From contig CM056391.1 in NCBI GenBank assembly GCA_029718625.1, positions 24,156,305-24,220,304 of the forward strand: a DNA stretch of 64,000 bases, read 5' to 3'. Below the pieces are notes generated by a model. The model had not been told where the DNA came from. It saw nothing but the letters and a program-made list of their open reading frames with translations, and ran no database searches. The stretch comes from Synaphobranchus kaupii (lineage: Eukaryota; Chordata; Actinopteri; Anguilliformes; Synaphobranchidae). Below, piece after piece: positions 10,506 through 25,100 of this stretch; the first letter of the stretch is position 1, and every line of letters begins with the position of its first letter. The translations under genes and the position numbers were made by a program.

Positions 10506-13307
10506 CTGAAGAATAAAAGCACAAAAATAAGAGGAATATAATTGCAAATTAATTTAATGCTGAACATAATATAGCTACAGCTTGGATTAAATGGTCAAAA
10601 TAAATGTTTAGCTCTAAACAGACCCATTTCAAATCTTGGGATTTAATTCAACTTGTGACATGCCGGTCTATAATTAGTACGTCAGTGCAGGTCAAGACAA
10701 AAAAAGCTCATCTACTCTGTGCGTGTTCTTTCCCTGCTGTGGCTAATACCTTTCACAGACTACGTCTCATAAGATCAAAGCATTTTGTAAGGTGACAGCC
10801 AAGCTGGGATTTCCATTTCTTTCAAGCATACATTAAATATTCTCCATTGGGTAGGTATGCATATATTCATGAGGCAACTACATTCTATTTTCATATCTGA
10901 CACAATTTGCAGTGAGACATAACTGTGTTAATGCTATATGCAGGACTTGCCTTGTTTTGTGTGTGTGAGAATATGTATAGTGTCATCAATTATTGGAGGT
11001 AAATAAACCGTTAAATAAAGAGCTGGATAGCCTTCAGAATGGCCTGGAGCAAAGGGCCAATTAAGTATCTATTTAACTCATATTCCTCAGTACCCAGCGG
11101 CTCTCTGAACATATCAGTTAATTAATGCTGCAAGACATTGACGGTAAGGACGATGAATTCAAGGTCTTATTCCTTTAATGTGGATTTACTTCATACAGTG
11201 TTTTTATTATTTAAGTGCACTGCTGTGTTTTCAATCTCCTGTGCACATTAACGGTGAATCACAGGCCATGTGGGATGAAATATCCAAGCAAATAATTGCG
11301 AAATTGACACGTGAAAGCACATGATGTGAAGCAGAAATTATGCATACCAACCCTGGGTTAGCCATTGCTGCTACTGTAACAAACATGGATCAGTGAATTA
11401 CAATGTTGACTATTTCCCTCTTTTCCATGTGTGAATTGTAATAGTGTTTCACCAGGTTTCATCATTTCCCATACATTTCATGTATATTATTCATTTATGT
11501 ATATTATTGTAGTACAAGAACACAGAACATGCAGTTTGTGATAAAAACGGAAAATTATTTCTATCACAACCAATGACTTCCATATGTTAATCAAAAATTG
11601 TGGTACAAGAGTAGCAATTTTGTTCCCGTTGTATGAATGAATAAAATAGCTACAACTGGGGAGTACATTAGTCAGTATAGTGTAACAAAAATATATTGCG
11701 TACTAACCTAGCTAATAATTATGCACAATATGATTAATATAAACAATATTATTAACCCAGCATATGAAAGCAATGTTGAGAGAGCATTGTGCTTTAGATG
11801 AGATATTGCATGTCTAACAAAAGTGAGATATACAGCAATTTTGCAACTATCTAGTGGAACATTGGCCTTGGGATGGATACACTGGACCATCAAGACATGC
11901 GGTAAGTTTTAATCAACTGTGTACTTAATGAAATTCAAATGTTTGTTTGTCTGCTCATAAACACAGTTATGCAAACCCAGCAATTACCAAAATTAGCCTA
12001 TTAAATAAAAAAAGACACAAGCATTTCTTTATGAGTAAAGGTTTAGAACAAAATTTGATTGGTTCAAGGCCTGTGTCTTCTATTTAATTATTTGGCCAAA
12101 TTTTATTAACCTGGAATATTAGGGTGAACTTGAGTCATGACTTTTTTTCTGTTAACATACAACAGAAAAACAGAGTATATAATGCACCTATTCAATGAAA
12201 AGGGTAATGTTTAAAAGGAAGAATTACAATGTCTGACAAATATGTAGGTCAGTATAGCATGTCAACCTACAGAAGATATATTACAATATCACAGTGATTA
12301 ATAATATAATTTCATATTTACTTATTATTATTATTATTTAGATTTTAAATGCATGAGCAATGTATGCAGGTATTTGTTAGAAAATATATATTTCACCAAT
12401 CTAAATGCAATGCCATTGAATTCTACAAAGCACAAATAATAAATAAGAACCCCAGTTTTGCCATGTTTGAGTGCAACATCCAGTTGAGATTGACAACTCG
12501 CTTCTGGACTCTTTGGGAGACTACCCTCTACTGGTGAAATACTGGATTGTGATAAGCAATGGACCTTGCTGTATTGCCACTGATAGGGATCTGACATAAT
12601 CGTAATCGATTCATTCAATCATTCATTTGCGATCTCAAAATATTTACATCATCTTGTTGTTCATCTTGCAGTTACTCTCTATCTGACGGACAACTGAAGA
12701 GCAATATTTAAAAATTCTTGTTATGGGCGCAAAAGGTAAGCGAATAAATATCTGAAAATGTTCTACTATCACATTGACATAAAATTTTTCATTTGGAGAG
12801 CCACTGCCCAATTGGGGCCTAGAAGGTTCTAGGGACACAACATTAAAGCTTAATTCAGTGGTGTGCCACTTCGTTAAATTCATTTATGCTGTAAATATTT
12901 CAACCTATGTAAGTTTCCCAAAATTGTGACAGTTGTGACTACAGAATATTTCTCATGTGCTAGGGCAAAAATACTACGTCCAGCTTGAATGTCCCATTTG
13001 CGAACCTGTAAAAAAATATTTTGAGTAAATGAAAAAAAAAATGAAATACATGATTAGGGCTAATGCAATCACTGAGAAGGTGCGAACCAGCACAGCGACT
13101 TCGAATTTCAGATTTCACAAATTGGTATGATGATGAAATCACAAGCAACTGGAAATAACAGAGCATTGAATGGGGCTTCATTAGCAGCCTAGGGATGTAT
13201 AACAAACAAGCAATCAAGAACTTACATCTAAGAGAAAAATGAATGTCCCTTGACCTAAGACAGACATAACGTCAGAAAAATGTATCCTTTCTGCGACAGG
13301 ATAAACA

Positions 13308-13369
<62 letters not shown>

Positions 13370-13376
13370 GTGTGTT

Positions 13377-13417
<41 letters not shown>

Positions 13418-13419
13418 AA
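13308..13419. repeat. (TG)n microsatellite
   Basis: About 110 bases of TG dinucleotides are interrupted by two TTTGCG units, all within the M4 intron. Open frames across it on both strands are artefacts of the repeat. Confidence 0.95.
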
Positions 13420-13592
13420 AATGCAAACATATTGGGAGAGTTCTGTCAAATGAGTTGTTTTCCTCTGTACTCATCAAATTTATATTTCAAATTAAACAAT
13501 GAAACAATATCACAATGTCGGCATTTATTTCATGTGGTTTTATAAACAGACATTGAACTATATAAAACAATAATGGCATTCATTGATTCAAG

Positions 13593-13795
13593 CAGAGTTG
13601 CCAGACTGGGGGATTTTCCCCCAAATGTATGGGATTTTAAAAAAATTAATAGGGGACGTTTTAGAGTAAAAATGTACGGGAGTGTATGACAGATGGGGGA
13701 TTTTAAAAGGAGGTATGGGGGGAAATTGTGAGAAAATTGTATGGGAGTCAATTGAAGATGGGGGGTTTTCAGAATATATTTGGTGGGGAAATGAC
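13593..13795. mobile_element. hAT-like MITE copy, right end degraded
   Basis: It begins CAGAGTTGCCAGACTGGGGG and shares its body with the better-preserved copy at 45023-45235, including the repeated phrases TATGGGAGTCAAT and GATGGGGGGTTTT. The terminal CTGGCAACACTG seen in the other copy is missing here. Assignment to hAT rests on the 8-bp target duplication of the other copy. Confidence 0.65.
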
Positions 13796-14036
13796 TGTCA
13801 GCTATTTCAAATTTCACAGGTTTAACATAATTACTCTTATATTAATTTAATTTAATTTATAAATGGAAAGCTGTGAGTGTCAGGACATGGTTTCTGTCCT
13901 ATGGAGCTATTGCAGAATGTTTGCATATTCCAACAGTCAAGAGTATGGAATTTCCTAAAGAAGAAACTAACTGCTGGATGACTTAGGAATCACAATGAGG
14001 CTGTCCATGGATGACATCACAAAATGATGACACAAT

Positions 14037-14335
14037 GGGTGCGTCCCAATAGTCGAAAAATGCAACCTTTCCTCTTCCACTACCACTCCTCTACTCCGTG
14101 ACCCGGAAACTGATCTTTGTGTTTCAATCTAATGTTGCTGATTACATCTTAATTACGTATAAATGGTTACATATTAATTAATGTCTCGACGCAAACCGCA
14201 ATGTCAGTTACATTGTATATTGTACATGTAAATACTTGTACTGAAAACGTTCAGGCAGTTTCGCATATTTCCGGGTAGGAGAGGAGTGGTAGTGGGGGAG
14301 TGGAGGTGGGGAGAGAAGAATATTGCGACGCACCC
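14037..14335. mobile_element. MITE with about 70-bp inverted repeats, 3-bp target site
   Basis: The ends read GGGTGCGTCCCAATAGTCG on the left and, reverse complemented, GGGTGCGTCGCAATATTC on the right. Inverted similarity continues for some 70 bp (ACTACCACTCCTCT in both arms). AAT directly flanks both ends (14034-14036 and 14336-14338). A 3-bp duplication suits PIF/Harbinger-type elements, although TWA is more usual. Confidence 0.6.
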
Positions 14336-14394
14336 AATGATTATAAAAGCTGCGAAAAAAAATCCTAAATTGCAAATGATCTCCATACCTTGGG

Positions 14395-14870
14395 GGTGAA
14401 AGTATCGCAGGAGACTGCACGCAGAAGACTGAGAGAGGCAAATTACAGAGGCTACACCTTCAGATTTAAATTTCCCATTATCAGCACCAAGAACAGAAAG
14501 GCGAGATGGGAATTTGCTAAATAAAATACAAAGCCTGATGAGTTTGGGAAACAAGTCTTATAGACACACAAAGATAAACCTTTACCAGAGTGATGGAAAG
14601 GTGAAAGTGTGGAGAAAGCAAGGCATTTCTACTTCATCTGTCAAGCATGGTGGAGGCGGTGTGATGGCTTGGGCCTGTATGACTGCATCTGGAACCGGTT
14701 CAATGGTCTTTATTGATTGTGTGTAACCAGTGATGGCAGCAACAGAATGACAGCTGAAGTGTACAGAAACATACGTATTGTCCATCAGTATTCAGAGAAA
14801 TTCCACCAAACTCATTGGACGGAAGTTTATCATACAGCATGCTGAAACATTTGCTGCTGAGCTTTCCACG
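14395..14870 (+). pseudogene. Tc1/mariner transposase remnant
   Basis: Translation in shifting frames gives Tc1-type transposase pieces in order: RRRLREANYRGY, STKNRKARWEFAK, KINLYQSDGKVKVWRK, SSVKHGGGGVMAWACM and SGTGSMVFID, followed by decayed KLIGRKFI-like sequence. The second catalytic aspartate region reads FIDCV then stop, and a segment before SSVKHGG is deleted. In-frame stops and frameshifts make it non-functional. No flanking Tc1 inverted repeats were recognised. Confidence 0.85.
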
Positions 14871-14879
14871 TGATTTTTG

Positions 14880-17800
14880 CAAATTAATTGCTGCTAAAGC
14901 TAATTTGATGTTGGTCTTTTTCCAGAAAACAGGGTGCGGACAGCCCTTTCTCCATTTTCATTGTTCTTTATTTGACACAGGTAGAATCTAGGCTTTCTTC
15001 TAAAGATATATATTCAGCGACGTGTCTATTTATGATCATGCTTCATTCTCATGGGTAGGCTGAAAATAGCCAGTTATTTTTAATACCCATCCGATATAAA
15101 TAATAGCAGCTTACTTTTTGACTGCTCGTGCCTCTCCTCAGACTGTCCTAGAGTAGCATCTGCCTTACGGTCCAGGCTGTTCTAAATGTTCTTAAACATG
15201 CTTGGATGTGAGGCGGCGGCAGTACATGAGCCAAGCTAATAAAGATATCAACCTCCCTGTCTACGGAAATGCACTGCGATTTGGCAGAAAAATCAGCCTC
15301 GTTTTGTTTGCCATGAAATATGACTCTTACCCCATTATGATGAAAATGAGTGATATAGGGCTAGGTCAGGGTCTGTTTGCAATTAAAAACCACTGATATG
15401 GTTGTAATGATAAAAGCAATGGATAATCATAAATGATAAAAGAAATGGATGATCCACACTGCAAAAGGTCATTACCATGGCATCATAGTCATACAGACTG
15501 ATACCAAGCTCAGCCCGGTAGAGTGAACTCAACAAAGAGCCAAATCTTTCACCAGGTCCTGAACGCCCTGACCAGAGTTGGGGAGAGACCCCAAAAAAGT
15601 GAATAGTCAATTTCTAATTTCTTCAAAGTCAAAATACAGTATAATATATACTATAATTCAGTATTATTTTACCATTTTCCCAACTGAGCATGACTTGGAA
15701 CCCTGAAGCATTACTGCGTGAAGTCGTCTCTTGCCCGAAGCAAAGTTTTTTGATCTGAATTCAGTACAGCATCCTGGCTGAATACTTGGGTGGACAGGCG
15801 CTAACAGTATTGTTAATGCTACAAGCCATGTCTCGACTAACGAGGGTTTGACTCCTTGTACAGCCGTCACAGATTTATGGAATATATGTGGGTTGGGAGG
15901 GAAAAATAGGGCCTATTACTAAATTATTAATCATTTAGGGGGATACGTTCTTCTCTTTGCCAATAAATTATGCAGTTTATCGCTTCATTTATTAATTAAG
16001 TCGTTATTTTTGTCCACGGGATATAGATTCACCACTTATAAATTCACCACCACCAAGCATCTGTGTTTGTCATGCAAATCCAGGATACTTTTGGATCTTC
16101 TAAGAGACTTGGGCTATCTCCGTAATACAGAAACCTCTAAACAGAAACTGGAGCATATATAAAGACATCTCCCCACCATACATCCATTACAATTTAAGTG
16201 CAAAATAATATTACGTTATGCACCAAGCATCAAAATAAACCAAGCAGCAAAATCGCTCCACATGTGTATTAAAAAAAAGCGAATACGAGATTTGGTTTAT
16301 TTTTGGTACTGGTTAAATATTTTAATTACTAATTAAGCAGATAATTGGATTGATTCTTTATTTTGGTTAATTCCATCAGTTTTATTCATTGGTCATTCAT
16401 GACTGACCTTGGCATGCATATGAGCCTATTACATAAATGCCACATCACCTCATTAGTCAGAGGTGCGGTTTTGTGCAGGTAATGAGGTCATTCAACCCAC
16501 TAAATGTCAGGCCTAGCGACAATTTTAAAAAAAAAAACTGGAAAATGCAGGAGTTGCCGGGTGGCTCATCTTGCTAAAACTCTGGGCTACAGTATGTAAT
16601 GTGCAACACAGTCTGGCATCAGATTCTGTTGATTGCCATACCTGGCTGCACATTGGGAATCACTGGCAAATTAGCTGCTGTTACACTGACATGAACTTTG
16701 AGACCACAAACGCAATTATCATCATACGTTTCCACCATTCATACATCTTGCAGTGTCAGTTTAACTGTATCAGAAAACCAGCTTGAATTTCGAATGTACT
16801 GAAGTTGGACTTGGACCTCCCATAAAGCGAGCTGATATACTTCGCAATTAGGAGGTTGCTCCCTGAGTTCTTCCAACTGATGTCCGTCAGGGTGATGTGC
16901 ACAAAGCTGTGAGTCATCAATGCAGACGAGAGCTCGTCTCCATTACCGGCGCGTCCACCTGAAGGGTTGCTGATGCCACCTCGCTCCGCTGCGCGGATAA
17001 ATATTAATGAGCTCTGGGATGTCTGGTCTGCAAACAGTTGCTGCGCTCCTGCCTCTTATAGGCACTGATGTGCTGGCTGCTGTGTCCTTTCTGGCTCGTC
17101 TGATTCAGTGGAAGTAGCGGTGCAAAGACGATCAGGAAGATGGAGTGTGATGGCTCCTTGATCTTGCCGACATGCTGTGACTAGCAAATTTCCCCCCAGC
17201 CTGGCTTATCATTGATGGACTGTGTTTGGCTATAATGTCTTTTCCGATTAGAAATGGCTTGTTGTAACAGTCCAGATAGTGGGCGACGGTGCGGGGATTT
17301 ATTCTACTCTCTGACATTCTGAGGATCCCATGCTGCTGTTCTCTTCATAGGCAGGGAATATTGGGTGTAATCCTTCCTGGGTTTTTTATGTGTTGGTTTT
17401 CAATAGGCTTGTAATTCAACAGGTAAATCACCCCTACACCTGGCCCCAATCATCCCTCGACCTAAACGGGTGAAGGTTATTTTTGTGTTTTATATTCAGT
17501 CAGGAATTGTCCAGGCATAATACCTGGCAATCCTTACTTGTACATACAGGGAAAGATTTGTTTATTTTCTGGCTCATGTGACACAGGTGGGACAGTATTA
17601 GGGCGTTTAGTCACATTCGGTCTTTGACGTGTCTCCACCAGTAGGGGTCACCATAGAGCCCAGAGTTTTTAGGAAATGGCTTCGTTCTTATCTGTGAGAA
17701 ATCCACTTCAGAAACCTCCCACGCGGATGAAAGGCATCGGTAGTAGAACATTCTGAGTATCCACCAATAAATCAGCTCATAAAAGCCAGTTTCATCAATT

Positions 17801-20800
17801 ATATCTATTTATGTACTTCATTGTTCTTTGGCGTGACTTCTTAACAAATGAGAACTGAGGGGGTGGTACTGGAAATGGCTAAACAGAAGGTCAATGAAGG
17901 AAAAGCAACAGCACTCATACGACACAACCAAAGAGGTATCGGGCTCTCTGAATAAGCCAGGAATTAAATAAAGCTGAGAGATTGTATCCGTTTTATTTCC
18001 ATATAGATGGACCTCAAGCCCTATTTCGGCACTACCTTCAGTGGGCAGCACAATGCATGAGGAGAAGAGGTCAGCAGTAAAAATGCTATTTGCTGCTATT
18101 TTTTGCTCAAAGGAAAATATAACTTTCAAGGTGATCCATAGCAATATGCTCCCATATTTTCTATCCATACTTTTTACTTCCAGCATCTACGTGTACATGC
18201 AAATTCTGAAGGGCAGGCATTCTCTCTAAGTCAATTTTCACCAATAAACTCCCAGATTAAAAATAGCCAATAGGATTAAACACATTTTCATCCATTATGT
18301 TTTCCACACATCGTACGTTTTTTCAACCATACACGCTGAGGGTTTCCAACAAGGTTTCAGTCAGCCTACGTACGTAGCTGATTGTTACTGCTGTGTTATT
18401 TCATATACGATACAATGCCGTCATTGTAATTCTTATGAGAATTTTATGAACAAGCAAAAAATAAACGTCCAGTTTGGCACAGCGTGTACTTGACAATCAG
18501 GGATTCAGAGGTCCTGTAACAGCACTGAAACATGAGGGGACACCGGCAATGTGAAAAAGCCACTGACGTAAGGCTCTCAGGCAGGTGCCAATTTCCCTGA
18601 GCATGAAGCACCTTGGTCGGTTGTCAAGGGCAAATTCTGTCAGAAATACATTTTGAAAACACTTCTCCTCGTTCTCCCGCCTCGCGGAGATCATTTCCGT
18701 CCCCTGATTAAAACAGGAGAGGCTTACGAGTGCGCAGGCCCTGATGAGCTCTCATTTAAATGGATCTCCTCCACATGGATTTACCGCTGCGAATAGGAGG
18801 GAGCTGATCTTCCACAAATGGGCACACATTTTAAACCTGTGACCAGTATCACTTAAGGGGTCTTGAGAGCAGAGGTAATTTGTGGCAGGAGTAGGAGCTT
18901 CAATCATCAGTCCACCATCTCATGCAATCAAACGTCAACAGCTGTTGTCTGATGTGTCTGCAGTCAACTCCATCAATGATGAATGTCCATGTTCCTCTCA
19001 TACGAAACCCTATATAAATACCTATTTTCTTTATTTTCTTTATTAAATAAATTACTTGGTTCGGTACTAAAATCTCTAGAAAAGCAATCGATGACCGAGA
19101 CTGGAAATCATCAACCCACACAGCACAACAAGCAATGCTTGAGTCAAATCTCAGAAACAATGGGATTCGCTGGGTCTCCAAGATAAGGCCGAAACCCTGT
19201 TTTTCTCTTTTACCCTTTTCACCTTGTTAACTTTCACAAATGCTTTAAGATCAAACATGAACGTCTAGTATGTTCATTTCCTGTGCTACTTTATTCAGTT
19301 AAAATAAATGCCAGAAACTTTGCAATGACGTGAACTGAAAAAACAGCAAACAATAATTCCTCTAAATGAACAGTGGTCATCATCACATTTAATTCCAGAT
19401 AAATACTTTTGTAAGTAGTGATTTGAGGTGTGGTTTTCTCTCAAGCAAAGTTATAAATGCTTCAAAAAAGTGCTACTTGAGTATACATTAATAAAAGTAA
19501 TTGGATTATCATAAACTAGACAATGTAATATTCATAATAATAATAATAAAATAATTGGGCTAACTCTCTGTTGAATTTTCCTCATTACTTAAATTTTTTT
19601 TTCATATATCTATCTGTGGACTCAGTGCAGTTTGGTCTGATGGTCCAGCCCTATGTCCTATTCGCCAGTGTACTATCTATCTAATAGTGTTGCTGGAAGA
19701 ATAGTCACCAGCCTCAAGAAAGGCCCTCAATTTTATTCTTCCTTCTACTTCTGCATGGATATGCATATATCTATTGGTTACCACAGCGATGACGATGGTG
19801 AATACACATTTGAAATACACATTACACATAATCTACACATTACAGACAATGAGGATTCCATCCTGATTCTAGCACTACCAAGCTGGTAATTCTGTTGCCA
19901 TGGCAGAGCGATGGCTTCATTAATGCAGAGAGCTCTACAACTGAAACACTGGCCTATAATGCTTCCAGAAGCACATTCTGTTCAAACAGAGATTTGTTGT
20001 GTAACACTACGATGGTTTTCATGTGGCCAGCACTGCGCAGCAGGGTGTCATAAACAGCAGATGTTTCTCATAACTAAAGTCATTCCTTCATCACAAAAAT
20101 GGATGGCTGGAAGGCGACCACAAAAAGCAACACAAGCTATGTACAACGAGCTAAGGGACTTGCAGGACATCGTGATGCATAACTAAAGCTGAACTTTATC
20201 GCACTCATTTCTAATGTATGGATAAAATGGAGGGAATAAATGTGCAACTTAAATCTAAGCGTCATAATATGTTCATCAATATTCTCTCAGCTAAACTCAT
20301 TGTGCAGACCTGGAGGAAGTCACGTCTCACTCTTAATTTAAAACATCTTCAGAAGGGAATACACTTTGGAATATGGTCTGCTTACAAATGCTCAAAACAT
20401 TGCGTATTGTGTTGTAAATTGTTGACAAAACCGTTTGATGTTCAAATCAACAAATGTAATGTTTACTAACATTACAAATGTGTAGTTTCCAGATTTTTAA
20501 ACACTGTACACAAGGCGACAATGTGCAATTGTATTCCCATCTCAAATGCTGACAATATTCGATGTTATTCTTTATGAAGTCGTAGACATTTGAAATTCAC
20601 ATCTACAGTAAAAATACCAACAAAGTATTAAAATATGTCAAGAAATTCATGTCTGAGTTCTGAGCTCCTTTTTTCATAAATGATCAGAAGTGAGGCGCTC
20701 CCAGCATGACTCTCTCGCTCATTAGACCAGATCCTGCACAATACTATGCGATAGATGTTAATAGTGCTGAATTTCATATCAAAGTGAACTGTAATCTGTG

Positions 20801-20936
20801 TTGTACAGACATATTGGTGAGGTGAATTTGCTACATTTAAGACATATATGTAGTTACAGTATGAAATGTGGTCAGGAACATGCTAAAATGCACACGATTT
20901 ATCCCACAGAAAAACTGAACATTAATCTGCGCATTA
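14880..20936. other. M4 intron, no gene recognised
   Basis: The block contains only short open frames without recognisable domains. Around 16555-16620 a phrase resembling a fish SINE head (GGGTGGCTCATCTTGCTAAA) may be a decayed repeat, but it lacks a clear B-box. Confidence 0.4.
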
Positions 20937-22115
20937 CAGTTGAGGTCGGAAGTTTACATACGCTTAGGTTGAAGTCATTAAAACTCATTTTTAACCACTC
21001 CACAGATTTCATGTTAGCAAACTATAGTGTTGGCAAGTCAGTTAGGACATCTACTTTGTGTATGACACAAGTAATTTTTCCAACAATTGTTTACAGACAG
21101 ATTATTTTACTTTTAATTAACTATATCACAATTCCAGTAGGTTCAGAAGTTCACATACACTAAGTTGACTGTGACTTTAAATTTTTTATATTTGGTCACA
21201 TATTCTTTGCATGCCATGACTTCCTGATGTCTGTGACCCAACAACATCAAAAGACTCTCTGATATCTTATTTTCTGGTACTCTTACAAGTGATACTATAA
21301 CGTCTCTGCATTTGAATGGATCTCTATGGGAATTGGGGGGTGGGACTAGATTTAGCTGTAAATTATGCTGGAACAGTAAGGAATACATGATTGGTAAAAT
21401 GGCTATAAGTCATCAAGGGTCTGAGGTATCTAACAACCCTCAAACCATCACTCTGCTGCCAGATATGCAGTAGATATGGATGGATCACTTTAAGGGTTGT
21501 TTCTCCTGACAAATTTTCCTATTGAACTCTATGGAAAAATAAGTCAGGAGAAGAAACCCTTCAAGTTATCCATCCATATCTACTGCATTTCTGGCAGCAG
21601 AGTGATAATTTAAGGCTTGTTTGATACGTCAGACCCTTGATCACTTAGAGCCATTTAGCCAACCATGTGTTTCCATACTGCTCCTGTATCATTTACAGCT
21701 AAATCAAGTCCCCCCCCCCAATTCCCATAAAGATCCATTTAAATGCAGAGATGTTATAGTATCGCTTATAAGAGTACCAGAAAATAAGATATCAAGAGTC
21801 TTTTGATGTTGTTGGGTCAGAGACATCAGGAAGTTATGGCATGCAAAGGATATGCGACCAAATATTAAAAATTTAAAGGCACAGTCAACTTAGTGTATGT
21901 GAACTTCTGACCCACTGGAATTGTGATATAGTGAATTAAAAGTGAAATAATCTGTCTGTAAACAATTGCTAGAAAAATTACTTGTGTCATGCACAAAGTA
22001 GATGTCCTAACTGACTTGCCAACACTATAGTTTGCTAATATGAAATCTGTGGAGTAGTTAAAAATGAGTTTTAATGACTTCAACCTAAGTGTATGTAAAC
22101 TTCCGACTTCAACTG
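20937..22115. mobile_element. Palindromic Sleeping Beauty-type Tc1 MITE (snapback, 1179 bp)
   Basis: The ends are CAGTTGAGGTCGGAAGTTTA and its inverse CAGTTGAAGTCGGAAGTTTA, the terminal repeats of salmonid-type Tc1/Sleeping Beauty elements, flanked by TA at 20935-20936 and 22116-22117. Inner direct repeats (GAAGTTCACATACACTAAG at about 21148) show the IR/DR layout. The whole interior is also an inverted repeat about a centre near 21526, including GTCAGGAGAAGAAACCCTT and CTGGCAGCAGAGTGAT with their counterparts. No transposase remains. Confidence 0.92.
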
Positions 22116-22119
22116 TATA

Positions 22120-25100
22120 TCCTGGCAGTCTAATGTTACTACAGCCTTTTGAAACCCCTGAAAATCCCTTTTTTCTGAGAGTACTGGCTTAGTCACAACA
22201 TCTAATTAAACTCTTAACCTCCAAGATCAATATAGTTGCCACCCGGAGTCTGGCATTATCTTTCTTAATGGGTCTACAGAGTTCTATAAGGAATGATGAA
22301 GTTATTTTTCCACCTATTCTTCATGGCATCAGAGTTTATAACGCGCTTCTTTTTGCATGTGAATGCTTCATTAAATAATCGGACGTCTTCTTAAATATGG
22401 CAGCCCATGGACGCTCCTCACACTTCAGTGCAGCGGGTGTATTCGTTTTGGAAGTGGCTGGATCAGATCATTCGTAATACCTAAGAAAGGGGTGAAAAGG
22501 GTGAAGGAGGCATAGAGTAGGCCCGGGGGCTGGATAATACAGCAGACGGAAATAGAACACATTCTGACGCGACGCCATGCACTCCCGATACAGAAGGACA
22601 TAATACGCCGGGGGAAAAATTAAGCTTGGCATTTTGTTTCATCAAAGCCTCCATTAACGAGGTGGAGGGGTCAGTGACATTTGATTGGACTGCTGACCGG
22701 TTTCCGTACTGAGTCACTGAAAGGAACGCAAAAGCGTACTCTGGAAATGTCACTGAGAAAAAAAATAATAAAAAAACACACCTCTTGCTTGACAAGGTTT
22801 GAATGACGTATTTTATCAGGCACCACAGAGGTATCATATAACTTGGTGCCACTACGATGTCAGAGTTAAAAGAAGTAGTGTGCCACTTTTTACATGCCTG
22901 ACTGCATTGTGCCTTTTCGTTTCTTCGGAGCACGGCTGCAGCTCAATCTTGTCCGACCATCTGTTTTGGCTGTAAAATGGAGTGGGCCGGTTTGAGACTC
23001 CTCTGTTCACTTTAAGAATTAACAACAAAACCCCATTTCCTTTAACTAACTAGTCAGTCAAAATCACGTCAAATAATCAATAGCCATTTCAGAAGTCAAA
23101 AGATCAATGGACATTTAATTATGCAATACCTTTCCATAATGATGCAAAATTACCAAAGATAACAAAACCTGTTGTATCAGCTGTCCTCGGTAGCAAATGC
23201 TATCACGACATTTGGAACAGTTTTCTTTGTGATTCCATTATTCTGAGTCATAAGCCTCCATAACAATGTGCACTTAAGCACTTTCCCAGCCCCGCGAGAG
23301 TCAATTGCATTACCCAAGCTCCCTGGGCTACCGAGGGAAACGTAATTTGTCGTCCCCCAGGTCTCTTAGACTGTGCGAGCCTGCCGCATCTGTGCCTGGT
23401 GCTGGCATGCTTCTCATCCTAAATTGAGTCACTACAGTGCTGCGATGGGGCGCTGGGCTGTTTAAGGAGGGTGCAATGCATTTACCCATCCTGTTTCTTA
23501 CTGCCAAGCCAAACTGCTGTTGCAGGTATACTTTTTGTTTCACCAATCACAGCCAGGCTTAACCACTTCATGGTGATGGAGGACGTGGGATATTTCCATA
23601 ATGTTGTGCAGTGTGTGATAGATTGTGCAAGCTGCATCATTTGACCTTCCTCCCACACACTTCCAGATCTTAGCGTTGAATGGTCCGTTGCATTAAAAGC
23701 TGTCCAGCCCTCATAAAAAAAATGGTTGGGGAGTCACAGATCGAATTGCTACCAGGCCAGCTACCATGCTACGTAGTGTTCCTATAATGTTTCCAGAATA
23801 TATTTTACACATCAAAGAAAAATATATTAGATGCCAGCAGGGAGACCATCATGGCACTATGGGTCTCCCATATCTAAATATATGTTTTTTTTATGCTTTA
23901 GTTTTCAACTGAATGTGCCATGTCTCTTGTTGAAGTGATGGTGTCTGATATACATTGGTCAATTTCCCCACTTGAACAGGTAACTGTAAATTCAGATCAA
24001 CTGCCTCAAATATTGGAGATATCCACTGGTCAGCTGAATGAGCTGTGGGAGTTTACATTGCCTGAACTTGCAAAGTGAGCACGAGGTTTGGAGGGTGACA
24101 TCACCCTACACACTGAGGATAAGAATACGATTGCTTCTCTTCTGTATCTTAAGCTTGACAGGCTGATTTAGTCTGTTGTGTGCTGTGCTGTATGTTGCGA
24201 TTAGTTCCTTGCTTGGATGGCATGGGATAGCGATGTTAAGGAGGATGGTGATAAAAATCTTTTAAAATGTTATTTTTATTTTTATTTTTTCAAATCAGTT
24301 GTTTTAAACATCATTGCTATTTCTTGAAACAACGGATACAACCTTTTTGTCATAGTTAGAACACTATGTCTTTCTGTGTGCCTTTCTGTGGAGTTGTAAT
24401 ACCTGGTTCCAAGCCTGTATCCAGCCTTTATGTGTCACATGCAGCGATGAAACAACATTAAAACATTGCCCCGTGCCTGAATCAAGTCTCCCACAGGAGT
24501 GGAACCCCGATGCGCTTTGGTGCGCCAGCTGTTCATTTTTCATTCATGATCCTGCAATTTTAATCGGCCGCCAAGCCCTCCTCTGGCTGCGTCTTTGACA
24601 CGTACTGTGACAAATAGGGAATTTACAGACCTGTCACCCAGGTGTCAGGGAAGACAAGGGTAAAAGGGCCACTTTTCCGTCAAATTAATTTTAACTGTAG
24701 CTGCGGGCCAACAAGCCCTCCTCCTCATTCACTTCACCACTTCATAAATAAATAAACCTTTTGCCTCGAAAGCCAGAGGGCCAATCATTTTACGTAAATA
24801 TATAAAATGCCATGACAATCATGGCCAAACGGACTAAAGACAAGACTGGGGGGCTGAGTTCCTGTGCTTGTGCACAAAGCCCCGAACGTTAGATTGGCAT
24901 AATATGCCAGGCATAGATCGCAACAAAGTTATCGAGAGCTGTGCCGCTTGTGATAATTCAAATTAATCAGGGAGTCTTGCGTCGCACGCCTTTGATAACT
25001 GTAGAACTGACACAAATCCCACCAGTCAAAATGGTAATGTCTACTTTACAATCTCAAGGGGAAACTCTGCATTTCATTAAGGGTTGCCCATTCTCCAGTT

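Noticed and set aside
9043..10524. A 493-residue M4 protein starting at 10524
   Set aside because: The first codon there is TTG and the first six codons are the intron's polypyrimidine/acceptor sequence. A phase-matched upstream exon gives a better N-terminus.
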